From assembly GCA_021737445.1 (NCBI GenBank), contig JAIPDY010000052.1, forward strand, positions 1 through 16,124: a DNA stretch of 16,124 nucleotides, written 5' to 3'. Each line of letters starts with the position of its first letter. Within the stretch, counting starts at the first letter, position 1. The translations under genes and the position numbers were made by a program. Under the pieces are notes generated by a model. It saw nothing but the letters and a program-made list of their open reading frames with translations, was not told the origin of the DNA and searched no databases. Positions 7,914-14,483 of the stretch are shown one piece after another. Source of the DNA: Desulfotignum sp. (GTDB lineage Bacteria; Desulfobacterota; Desulfobacteria; Desulfobacterales; Desulfobacteraceae).

Positions 7914-8936
7914 TTAATGGTTAAAAGGCTTGCCGACAGCCATACGAAGCCTGCCATTGTTCACTACATCCTTGTTGACAATATGGTCGGGCAAATTTCC
8001 GTTAAACACATCAACAATCGCTTTTGCCGACCGGGTCCTGACCTCTTCCAGCGCGTCTTTGGAATAAAATGCCGCATGCGGCGTTACCAACACATTGTCC
8101 AGATTCAACAGCGGCGTGTTGAAATCCGGGGGTTCTTTCTCCAGGACATCCAGGGCTGCTCCCCGGATGGTCCCGTCAATCAGGGCATTGTAAAGCGCCT
8201 GTTCATCAATGACACCCCCCCGGCTGGTGTTCAATATGAATGCTGAATTTTTCATACATCTTAATTCATTTTGTGAGATGAGTCCTTTTGTTGTTGTTGT
8301 CAACGGGGTGTGCACTGACACGTAATCTGCTGATGACAAAAGCTCTTGCAGCGATGTCATGTCAATTTTCAAATCCTGGCGTGTGCCTGCTGATGTGTGC
8401 GGATCTGCTGCAAGAATTTTCATTCCAAAGACGTTTGCCCGCTTCGCCACGGCCCGGCCGACCTTTCCAAACCCCACCAGGCCCAGTGTTGCATTTCTGA
8501 TACGTTCCAGATTTCCGGCAGAACGGTAATCCCATATGTTTTCTTTCAACCGCCGGTCAAAAAGAAAAATGCCCCTGGCACAGGACAGGAGCATGGCCAT
8601 TGTGTGGTCTGCCACCTCTTCAACGCAGTAATCCGGGCAGTTTACCAGCAGAATGCCTGCATTGGTTACCGCATCGATGTCAACGGTATCGCAGCCTGAT
8701 GAACTCATTGAAATGATCTTGCAATTGGCAAGAGCCTCAACAACTTTTTGTGTTATGGGAGAATGAATGGCATTTACAGCATCTGCCCGGGCCGCAATTT
8801 TAATGACATCTGTCTGTGTTTTGCACTGTGCCGCCGTCAGCCTGATACCAAGGGGCGAAAAAATATCTGTTTCAATGGTCAGGTCGGGCCATGCATGGTC
8901 TGTGATAACAACATTGAACGGGGATGATCGATTCAT
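7914..8936 (-). CDS. D-2-hydroxyacid dehydrogenase, CtBP-like, NAD-dependent
   Basis: The family interconverts 2-oxo acids and D-2-hydroxy acids with NAD(H) in the cytoplasm. In the 340-aa protein counted from the ATG at 8936, the Rossmann motif GLVGFGKVGRAVA begins at 152. The catalytic triad is R239 (NTSRGGVID), E268 (DVLEKEP) and H287 in TPHAAFYS. That last motif and the PDHIVNKDVV tail are typical of the C-terminal-binding-protein subgroup, not of lactate or phosphoglycerate dehydrogenases. An in-frame TTG at 8954 would add six residues. I choose the ATG because GAGGA lies 11 nt upstream. It is the first gene of the operon, about 48 nt behind the predicted sigma-54 transcription start. 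The substrate is unknown; it may act on a 2-oxo acid from the same pathway. Confidence 0.9.
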   Translation of the reverse strand: MNRSSPFNVVITDHAWPDLTIETDIFSPLGIRLTAAQCKTQTDVIKIAARADAVNAIHSPITQKVVEALANCKIISMSSSGCDTVDIDAVTNAGILLVNCPDYCVEEVADHTMAMLLSCARGIFLFDRRLKENIWDYRSAGNLERIRNATLGLVGFGKVGRAVAKRANVFGMKILAADPHTSAGTRQDLKIDMTSLQELLSSADYVSVHTPLTTTTKGLISQNELRCMKNSAFILNTSRGGVIDEQALYNALIDGTIRGAALDVLEKEPPDFNTPLLNLDNVLVTPHAAFYSKDALEEVRTRSAKAIVDVFNGNLPDHIVNKDVVNNGRLRMAVGKPFNH

Positions 8937-8994
8937 GGTCTGGCATGTCCTCAAAAAAATTATAATTCCACCAGTTAAGCTGGACAGTTAAATG

Positions 8995-9010
8995 AGCAAG
9001 AGGTGTGCCT
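8995..9010 (-). promoter_or_regulatory. Sigma-54 (-24/-12) promoter of the catabolic operon
   Basis: Read on the minus strand the site is AGGCAC-ACCTC-TTGCT, against the consensus TGGCAC-N5-TTGCW. The invariant GG and GC doublets are separated by exactly 10 nt, as sigma-54 requires. Transcription would start near 8984, about 48 nt before the dehydrogenase ATG. A divergent gene for a sigma-54 activator with a GAFTGA loop starts 267 bp away, which makes the call strong. Confidence 0.82.
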
Positions 9011-9100
9011 GACAACTAATTTTTTTTGTATCATATTGAAACTATAATATTTATCATGTTATTTCCCTGCCGTGGACACCCAACCTTAAATAGCCGTTTT

Positions 9101-9226
9101 ATTCAACAATGAATAATAAGACACCGATTTTTATTTATTTTCAGACAGTTATGTTTAAAATTCTTTTATGAATAAAAAAAATTCTTTTATTTCAGATAGA
9201 TAAAATATATATATTCATTTATGAAT
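9101..9226. promoter_or_regulatory. Cluster of ATTC-N6-GAAT inverted repeats, candidate enhancer sites for the sigma-54 activator
   Basis: Three 14-bp elements share perfect ATTC/GAAT arms with a 6-bp AT-rich centre: ATTCAACAATGAAT at 9101-9114, ATTCTTTTATGAAT at 9160-9173 and ATTCATTTATGAAT at 9213-9226. A degenerate copy, ATTCTTTTATTTCA, is at 9181-9194. Copies two, three and four are 21 and 32 bp apart start to start, close to two and three helical turns. They lie about 90-230 bp upstream of the sigma-54 promoter, the usual range for enhancer sites. The last copy is 50 bp before the activator gene, so it could also serve autoregulation. Binding by the neighbouring regulator is inferred. 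Confidence 0.55.
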
Positions 9227-9276
9227 TATATCGTCATGACTGTATCTTGTCACCCGGCACAAGGAGGTGTTGAAAA

Positions 9277-10737
9277 ATGAACTACTGGATCACTGGCGAT
9301 GATGCCGGCAGATCTGTCAAGAGTTCTGAATCGTTCCAGAAAATCCGCAGGCAGCTTGGTATCGTATTTGAGACATCTTCCGACGGCATATGGATCTGTG
9401 ACGAAAAAGGCAAGATCCTGGCATTGAATCAAGCCTCTGAACGGCTCAACGGCGTTAAAGCTGAAGAGGTCATTGGGAAAAATGTCTCCATTATGATCGA
9501 AAAAAATATTGTGGACGCCAACATCACCCCGGATGTCATCCATACGCAGCAGACCATCAGCCGGATGCAATATATCAAACGGACCGGCCGCCAGCTGATG
9601 CTGACAGGCAGTCCGGCCTTTGATACAAACGGGAACCTGATCATGGTGGTGGTAAACGAACGGGATATGACAGAACTCAACGCCCTGCAAAAAGAACTAA
9701 AAAAAACCCGGCAGGAAAAAGAACAGATAATCAGCCAGCTCAAATCATTCAGTGCGATGCACCAGAACAATTTCACTGTTCTTGCTGAAAATCCGGTCAT
9801 GCGCCGGCGGTTTGATACTGCCCTGAAACTGGCTCACCATGATGTTTCCAATATTCTTGTTCTTGGTGAAACAGGATCAGGCAAAGGGATGATGTGCAAT
9901 TATATTCAGCAAAACAGCCCGCGTAAAGATCTGGCGTTCATTACAATCAACTGTGCGGCACTGCCGGAAAACCTGCTGGAAGCTGAGCTGTTCGGATACG
10001 AAAAAGGGGCTTTCACAGGTGCCGGAGAAAAAGGGAAACCCGGCCTTTTCGAACTGGCCCATGAAGGAACCCTTTTTCTTGATGAAATCGGTGACATGCC
10101 GATGTCCATCCAGTCAAAACTGCTTAAATATCTTGACGACCACGAGGTTCTCAGGCTGGGGGGCATCCGGCCCAAAAAAATAAACTGCCGGATCCTGGCA
10201 GCCACCAACCAGAACCTTGATCAACTGGTAAAATCAAAACGATTCCGGCAGGACCTCTTGCACAGAATCAACAGTTTTGTGCTCAAAATACCGCCGTTAA
10301 GGGATCGGCCCGAAGACATCCTTTTACTGACAAACCATTTTCTTGCCGAATATAACGCCAGACACAGCACCCGGAAAAAAATCGGCATAGACGGGTTGAA
10401 TGCGCTCCAGGCGCATCCTTTTTCCGGCAACATAAGAGAATTGAAAAATATTATTCAAGAGGCTGTTATCATCGGCAGCCAGGACCTTATCGATGGATTT
10501 ATCATGGACAAAGTGAAAAACCATCCCCAAAAGCTGCCCGAAACCATGGAAACGCCGGAACCGGGCCTCAGGTTCAGTCTCCAGAAAAAAATTGACCTTT
10601 TTGAAAAAAAACTGCTGTCAGACGCTGTCTCCCGTTGCAGTTCAACCCCGGAACTGGCCAGACACCTGGCAATCAGCCAGCCCACGGCATTCCGGAAGAT
10701 GAAAAAACACAGACTTGCCTTCAGAAAACAGCAGTAA
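9277..10737 (+). CDS. Sigma-54-dependent transcriptional activator (PAS - AAA+ - Fis HTH)
   Basis: This enhancer-binding protein remodels sigma-54 RNA polymerase by ATP hydrolysis. The 486 aa contain an N-terminal PAS sensor (about 20-135, SSDGIWICDEKGKILALNQA), a short helical linker (135-160) and a sigma-54 interaction AAA+ domain (about 165-400). That domain shows Walker A GETGSGKG (197-204), the sigma-54-contacting GAFTGA (244-249), Walker B TLFLDE (265-270) and arginine-finger region RFRQDLLHRI. A Fis-type helix-turn-helix follows near 452-477. There is no receiver domain, so activity is probably set by a small ligand in the PAS domain, perhaps the operon's substrate (inference). The ATG has AAGGAGGT 8 nt upstream. 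It is transcribed away from the operon across a shared control region. Confidence 0.95.
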   Translation: MNYWITGDDAGRSVKSSESFQKIRRQLGIVFETSSDGIWICDEKGKILALNQASERLNGVKAEEVIGKNVSIMIEKNIVDANITPDVIHTQQTISRMQYIKRTGRQLMLTGSPAFDTNGNLIMVVVNERDMTELNALQKELKKTRQEKEQIISQLKSFSAMHQNNFTVLAENPVMRRRFDTALKLAHHDVSNILVLGETGSGKGMMCNYIQQNSPRKDLAFITINCAALPENLLEAELFGYEKGAFTGAGEKGKPGLFELAHEGTLFLDEIGDMPMSIQSKLLKYLDDHEVLRLGGIRPKKINCRILAATNQNLDQLVKSKRFRQDLLHRINSFVLKIPPLRDRPEDILLLTNHFLAEYNARHSTRKKIGIDGLNALQAHPFSGNIRELKNIIQEAVIIGSQDLIDGFIMDKVKNHPQKLPETMETPEPGLRFSLQKKIDLFEKKLLSDAVSRCSSTPELARHLAISQPTAFRKMKKHRLAFRKQQ

Positions 10738-10782
10738 TCCTGAATTTTTTGCCGCTGTCTGAAACCATCCTGAAGCTCATTA

Positions 10783-10810
10783 TCGGAGATATAAAAATTT
10801 GTATCTCCGA
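10783..10810. terminator. Stem-loop between convergent genes, possible bidirectional terminator
   Basis: TCGGAGATA (10783-10791) and TATCTCCGA (10802-10810) form a perfect 9-bp stem. The AT-rich loop can extend the pairing. It lies between the 3' ends of the activator gene and the receiver fragment. Neither side has a strong T-run, so the terminator role rests on position and stem. Confidence 0.45.
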
Positions 10811-10843
10811 CAGTCATCAAATGTTACATACCGGCAGGACATG

Positions 10844-11077
10844 TCAAGTATTATCATCCAGGACTTTCCGCAGTTTCAGCGCCATATCCGCTATGGAAAA
10901 AGGTTTCTGGATAAATGCCACCCCTTTATCCAGTATCCCCCGATGGGCAAAGACGTTGGCCGTATATCCGGACATGAACAAAAGCCGGATATCCGGATAA
11001 AGATCCGTGATTTTTCCGGACAGATCACGCCCATTCATCTCCGGCATGACCACGTCGGTCATCAGCAGATCAAACGA
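10844..11077 (-). pseudogene. C-terminal half of a response-regulator receiver domain, out of frame with the upstream kinase
   Basis: The frame encodes FDLLMTDVVMPEMNG with the phospho-acceptor aspartate, FMSGYT with the conserved Ser/Thr position, and QKPFS with the conserved lysine, ending in KVLDDNT. These are beta-3 to alpha-5 of a receiver domain. The first half, with the acidic pair on beta-1, is absent. The preceding kinase ends its ATPase domain in IYLPR and stops at 11070, so only about ten codons separate two parts that in hybrid kinases lie some 80-100 residues apart. The piece therefore looks like what remains after an internal deletion with loss of frame in a hybrid kinase. The open frame formally runs up to 11191, but its first 38 residues overlap the kinase and look non-native. 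An assembly error is possible. Confidence 0.72.
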
Positions 11078-13400
11078 ATTTATCGGCAACCAACCGGGGC
11101 AAATAAATTTTAAAAGTGGCCCCCCCCCCCCGTTCGCTGTATACATTGATGAAACCGCTGTTCTGTTTGACAATGCCGTATATTGTCGCAAGACCTAATC
11201 CTGTGCCTTTGCCCACTTCCTTGGTGGTGAAAAACGGCTCGAACAGGTTGGCCAAAGTGTCTTTTTCTATGCCGCACCCATTGTCACTGACTGCCAGCAT
11301 GACAAAATCACCGGGGGTAAAACCGGCATGTTGTTTACAATATTCCTCATCAAATGATTTTCTTCCGGTTTCTATGGTGAGTTTCCCCACTCCGTCAATG
11401 GCATCTCGTGCATTGATACACAGGTTGGCAAGGATTTGATCGATCTGGGATGGGTCCATTTTAACCGGCCACAGATGGGCAGTCGGCTTCCACACCAGAT
11501 CGATGTTTTCACCAATGAGCCGGCGCAGCATATTGAGCATGCTTTCCACGGTATCATTCAAATCCAGTTGTCTGGGAGAAATGACCTGTTTTCTGGCAAA
11601 CGCCAGCAGTTGCTTTGTGATGTCCGCCGACCTTTTTGCCGCTTTCTGGATTTCTTTGAGATCATCATGCAGCTCGTGAGTTTCATCTGCCTGTTGCATT
11701 GCCAGCTCCGTATGCCCCAGGATCACTCCCAGCATGTTGTTGAAATCATGGGCCACGCCCCCGGCCAGGCGGCCCACGGATTCCATTTTCTGAGCCTGGA
11801 GGAGCTGGGCCTCCATTTTTTTCAGGTCGGTAATATCTGTGGCAATCTGCATCCGGACCAGACGTCCGTCTGTCCATTCAATGGCCCGATCGTAATTGAT
11901 ATAATACCTGTCTGTGACAGGGTTCTTGTCATCCCAGATACGGACACCTGCGGGGCGCCCGTGTTTGTCGATCAGCTGATCATTTGTACAGCATTCACAG
12001 GGTTTTGATTTTTTCCTGAAGGCACTGAAGCATTTGTCACCGGTTTTATTCCCGCCAAAATCGGTGATCATCCTTTTGTTCATGAACAGGATTTCACTGG
12101 TGTCCATGTCAGACACATAAATGGTTGAGTCAATACTGTCCAGAATCTTGAGCATTCTTTCATGCGAATTCCGTAATTTTTCTTCAGCATTGACCCAATC
12201 GGTAATGACTTCTGTATAGACAATAATTCCGCCGATTGAGCCATCTTCCTCATACCAGGGGCGACATTCCCAGCGGGTCCATTCAATTGTCCCGTCATCT
12301 CGAAAATAGGGATCTCTTTCCGCTTTGCAAATTTCTCCTGCCAGTGCTTTTTGGTGAACATCCCGCCATTTCTGCGGCAAGTCAGGAAAAACATCATAAT
12401 GATGTTTTCCAATAATATCATTATCATTGATTTTATAGTCATCCAGATATCGCTGGCTGACATAAATATAATGCATGTTTCTGTCATGAACGGCAACTGC
12501 ACTGTTGGTATGTTCAATAATATAATGCATCAGTTTCCGGGAGTGGGCCAACCTCTCCTCTGCCAGCTTTCGCTCGGTAATATCCAAAGCGCTGAAAGTG
12601 ACCCCTTCTGAATGGTCTTTCAAATTCACCGGTGTCGAGCTGAGAAGGACATCCAAGATGGTACCGTCTTTTTTCTGCCAGCGGGTTTCCACCATGCCCG
12701 TGCCGTGGTCAGCGATCTGGGCATATTTTTCCCGGCCCACAAATTCAAAATCCTCATCACTGGGATACAGTATCCGGGCACTCTGTCCGATCAGTTCTGT
12801 TTCATCGTATCCGGTCATTTCGCACAGACGGTCGTTGACTTTGATCAGCATCCGGTTAACAACAGACCCAATACCGACGGGTGCACTCCTGAAGATACTG
12901 CTTATCTGATTTTCACTTTTCCGGATGGCGTCTTCCATACGCTTGCGATCAGTGATGTCATGCAGGCTGCCATACAGGCGGTTGACCGTGCCGTCATCGC
13001 CGTGTTCGGGAATTCCCCGCACCACGCAGTGCCGTAACTGCCCGTCTGTGCGTACGATACGCACTTCCAAATCATAGGGGACGCTGTTCTGAAGGCTTTC
13101 TTCAACAGCCGCAACCAGGCGCAGGCGGTCCTCGGGGACATAGAACGCCTGGTGTTCGGCGAATGAAGGGGCTTGTTGCATGGGTTCGAGCCCGAATATT
13201 CGGAACAGTTCTTCCGACCATGTGACGTTGTCGCCTTCTATTTCCCACTCCCAACTGCCCACATGCGCCACCGCCTCCGTGCGGGCCAGCATCCTGTGCT
13301 CCAGATTCAATGCTTCCTTGGCTGATTTGTACTTGGATGCAATTTTTTCCAGTTCCTGAACCCGTCTTTCCAATTCTTCATAAGTGGGTTTTTCAGTCAT
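11070..13400 (-). CDS. Multi-PAS sensor histidine kinase, probably a truncated hybrid kinase
   Basis: The 776-aa protein begins with a coiled coil (about 5-35). Four PAS-type sensor domains follow, at roughly 40-155, 165-280, 285-405 and 415-525, several ending in a DIT(D/E) motif. The fourth has a cysteine cluster (C457, C468, C470, C471), a possible metal or redox feature. The kinase core has the phospho-acceptor H551 in AGGVAHDFNN, the N-box LANLCINARDAI (N659, N663), DNGCGI (706-711) and GTGLGLATIYGI (732-743). No membrane segment is seen, so it is likely cytoplasmic. It ends TFKIYLPRLVADKFV, then stops where a hybrid kinase would continue into its receiver. The GGG before TFKIYLPR is encoded by a run of 12 G. 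The start ATG has AAAAGG 8 nt upstream. No intact partner regulator lies in the window. Its signal is unknown. Confidence 0.9.
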   Translation of the reverse strand: MTEKPTYEELERRVQELEKIASKYKSAKEALNLEHRMLARTEAVAHVGSWEWEIEGDNVTWSEELFRIFGLEPMQQAPSFAEHQAFYVPEDRLRLVAAVEESLQNSVPYDLEVRIVRTDGQLRHCVVRGIPEHGDDGTVNRLYGSLHDITDRKRMEDAIRKSENQISSIFRSAPVGIGSVVNRMLIKVNDRLCEMTGYDETELIGQSARILYPSDEDFEFVGREKYAQIADHGTGMVETRWQKKDGTILDVLLSSTPVNLKDHSEGVTFSALDITERKLAEERLAHSRKLMHYIIEHTNSAVAVHDRNMHYIYVSQRYLDDYKINDNDIIGKHHYDVFPDLPQKWRDVHQKALAGEICKAERDPYFRDDGTIEWTRWECRPWYEEDGSIGGIIVYTEVITDWVNAEEKLRNSHERMLKILDSIDSTIYVSDMDTSEILFMNKRMITDFGGNKTGDKCFSAFRKKSKPCECCTNDQLIDKHGRPAGVRIWDDKNPVTDRYYINYDRAIEWTDGRLVRMQIATDITDLKKMEAQLLQAQKMESVGRLAGGVAHDFNNMLGVILGHTELAMQQADETHELHDDLKEIQKAAKRSADITKQLLAFARKQVISPRQLDLNDTVESMLNMLRRLIGENIDLVWKPTAHLWPVKMDPSQIDQILANLCINARDAIDGVGKLTIETGRKSFDEEYCKQHAGFTPGDFVMLAVSDNGCGIEKDTLANLFEPFFTTKEVGKGTGLGLATIYGIVKQNSGFINVYSERGGGATFKIYLPRLVADKFV

Positions 13401-13468
13401 ACTAAAACCTTTTTAAATGTCCGAAAGAAACATTCCTTTTCACAAATTACAATCAAAGGAGGTCAGCC

Positions 13469-13579
13469 ATGAAAATCACCCATTGCTCCACACATTTTTT
13501 CAATTACCAGCGCATGTGTAGATTCTTCTCTTACTATCCATTGATAAAGCTCAATAATCCCACAAACGATTACCTTTAG
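13469..13579 (+). CDS. Possible 36-aa small protein, unrecognised
   Basis: The ATG is preceded by AAAGGAGGT with a 5-nt spacer, an essentially perfect Shine-Dalgarno sequence, and the frame closes with TAG after 36 codons. The peptide (MKITHCSTHFFNYQRM..., ending NPTNDYL) is rich in aromatic residues, contains two cysteines and has no membrane segment or known motif. It starts 69 bp from the divergently transcribed kinase. It could be a genuine small protein, a leader peptide, or the head of a decayed gene. The ribosome site is the only real evidence. Confidence 0.22.
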   Translation: MKITHCSTHFFNYQRMCRFFSYYPLIKLNNPTNDYL

Positions 13580-13664
13580 TGAGAAAACGGCTGTCTTCTT
13601 AAATGCGACCATTTTAAAGCAGGGAAGGAGAGGTATTCAGCAGGAACCGCTCATGCCCTGACAT

Positions 13665-13703
13665 CCTCCTCCCCCCTTTGGGGGGGGATAAGAGGGGGGG
13701 ATT
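13665..13703. repeat. G/C-run palindrome with a second G-run
   Basis: Six C (13671-13676), TTT, then eight G (13680-13687) form a compact hairpin. A second run of seven G follows after GATAAGA-type spacing. The pattern resembles short dispersed intergenic palindromes of the CCCCCTTTGGGGG type known in several bacterial genomes. Only one copy lies in this window, so dispersal is an inference. Confidence 0.5.
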
Positions 13704-13861
13704 GTGGTAAGATAAAATTGTCCAGATAATATCAACCCACACCCCAGGCCCCTGCTTATGAAAAACACCATAGTAAAATACGATGCATCTGCCAAGAAAA
13801 ATCTTCATGTCCGCTAAACCCCTGAATGAAAAACAGCGTTTTGGGAATAGTTGAAAACACA

Positions 13862-13891
13862 TTGATCGAATCCATAAGAGTCATTATAATG
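13862..13891 (+). promoter_or_regulatory. Sigma-70 promoter of the toxin-antitoxin operon with a palindrome over the -10
   Basis: TTGATC (13862-13867) and a perfect TATAAT (13885-13890) are separated by exactly 17 bp. The -10 box is embedded in the perfect 10-bp palindrome CATTATAATG (13882-13891), a good candidate operator for autorepression by the antitoxin, as is usual for Phd/YefM systems. The antitoxin ATG is 39 bp downstream. Confidence 0.62.
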
Positions 13892-13929
13892 GTCATAATT
13901 GATTTTTACCCATTTTCCAAGGATACGCT

Positions 13930-14190
13930 ATGCAGATCGATACCTATATTCCGGTCACTCGGGCAAAAACGAAACTTCTGGACATTATTCGGATGCTCGA
14001 TGCTGAGGGCAGCACCGTTGCCATTACCCGGAACGGGGTTCCCAAGGCGGTGCTGATGTCCATGGATCAATATGAAGCCATGCAGGAAACCATGACCATT
14101 CTGGGAGACCGGGATATGATGGATCAGATTCGCCGTTCCCTGGATGATATCCGTTCTGACAGACCGCTCATGGATCTGGAAGATCTGTAG
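13930..14190 (+). CDS. Type II antitoxin, Phd/YefM family
   Basis: The 86-aa protein has the family layout. The N-terminal DNA-binding fold (about 1-60) includes VTRAKTKLLDIIRMLD, VAITRNGVPKAVLMSMDQYEAM (the conserved beta-hairpin and following helix), and an acidic, probably unstructured C-terminal tail that would wrap the toxin. It neutralises the downstream toxin and represses the shared promoter. The ATG has AAGGA 6 nt upstream. Its stop codon overlaps the toxin start by one base (TAGTG), which implies translational coupling. Confidence 0.9.
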   Translation: MQIDTYIPVTRAKTKLLDIIRMLDAEGSTVAITRNGVPKAVLMSMDQYEAMQETMTILGDRDMMDQIRRSLDDIRSDRPLMDLEDL

Positions 14191-14462
14191 TGATATTTCA
14201 GATAAAGTTGACGGCTTCTGCGGCTGACATGTTTGCCCGCCTGCACCCTGTAACCCGGAAAAATATCAAAACCGGACTCAAAGGGCTTAATGAAAATCCA
14301 TATCCTGGCAAACCGCTGCAAAACGAACTGGCCCTGTTCCGATCCCTGAAGCTGAAACGTTTCCGGGTTGTCTTTCGGATCGATGATGTCAACACCAGGG
14401 TGGTGGTTGCCATCGGACACCGCAAGGACATTTATGAGGTCATGCTTCAGATACTGGGATAA
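14190..14462 (+). CDS. Type II toxin, RelE/ParE superfamily
   Basis: The 90-aa protein starts at a GTG that shares its first base with the antitoxin stop. It shows the RelE/ParE fold signature: a helical N-terminal part (SAADMFARLHPVTRKNIKTG), LNENPYPGKPLQNE, then the beta-sheet core LFRSLKLKRFRVVFRIDD and the C-terminal VVVAIGHRKDIYE. Gene order, length and the Phd/YefM partner fit a RelE-type ribosome-dependent mRNA interferase better than a ParE gyrase poison, but the sequence alone does not settle this. All expected segments are present, so it is probably functional. Confidence 0.9.
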   Translation: MIFQIKLTASAADMFARLHPVTRKNIKTGLKGLNENPYPGKPLQNELALFRSLKLKRFRVVFRIDDVNTRVVVAIGHRKDIYEVMLQILG

Positions 14463-14465
14463 GAC

Positions 14466-14483
14466 AGAAGGGCTGCCTTTTTT
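14466..14483 (+). terminator. Weak hairpin plus T-run after the toxin gene
   Basis: AGAAGG, a GCTG loop and CCTTTTTT lie four bases after the toxin stop and can form a 6-bp stem with one G-U pair followed by a short T-run. The stem is short, so termination may be partial. Confidence 0.3.

Larger units (their letters stand above)
13401..13929. other. Intergenic region between kinase and toxin-antitoxin genes
   Basis: This 529-bp stretch has no gene I can support with confidence. It holds a 36-codon open frame with a perfect ribosome site (listed separately), a G/C-run palindrome near 13671-13687 and the promoter of the antitoxin gene at 13862-13890. The minus-strand open frame at 13614-13862 encodes a low-complexity peptide across the G/C runs and shows no domain. 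Confidence 0.4.

Noticed and set aside
435..8936. Operon as a classical ectoine-degradation cluster
   Set aside because: The TRAP transporter and aminotransferase fit, but no M24-type ectoine hydrolase, AstE-type DoeB or NAD-dependent semialdehyde dehydrogenase is present.
9157..9190. 13-bp direct repeat AAAATTCTTTTAT as an independent element
   Set aside because: It overlaps copies two and three of the ATTC-N6-GAAT array and is better explained as part of it.
11120..11131. The 12-G tract as a simple sequencing frameshift that splits the kinase
   Set aside because: The kinase frame reads canonically on both sides of the tract (VYSERGGG then TFKIYLPR), so the tract length is right for the kinase. 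The lost receiver half needs a separate deletion downstream.
13614..13862. 82-codon minus-strand open frame
   Set aside because: It is read through the G/C-run palindrome, giving a proline/glycine-rich peptide without a ribosome site.
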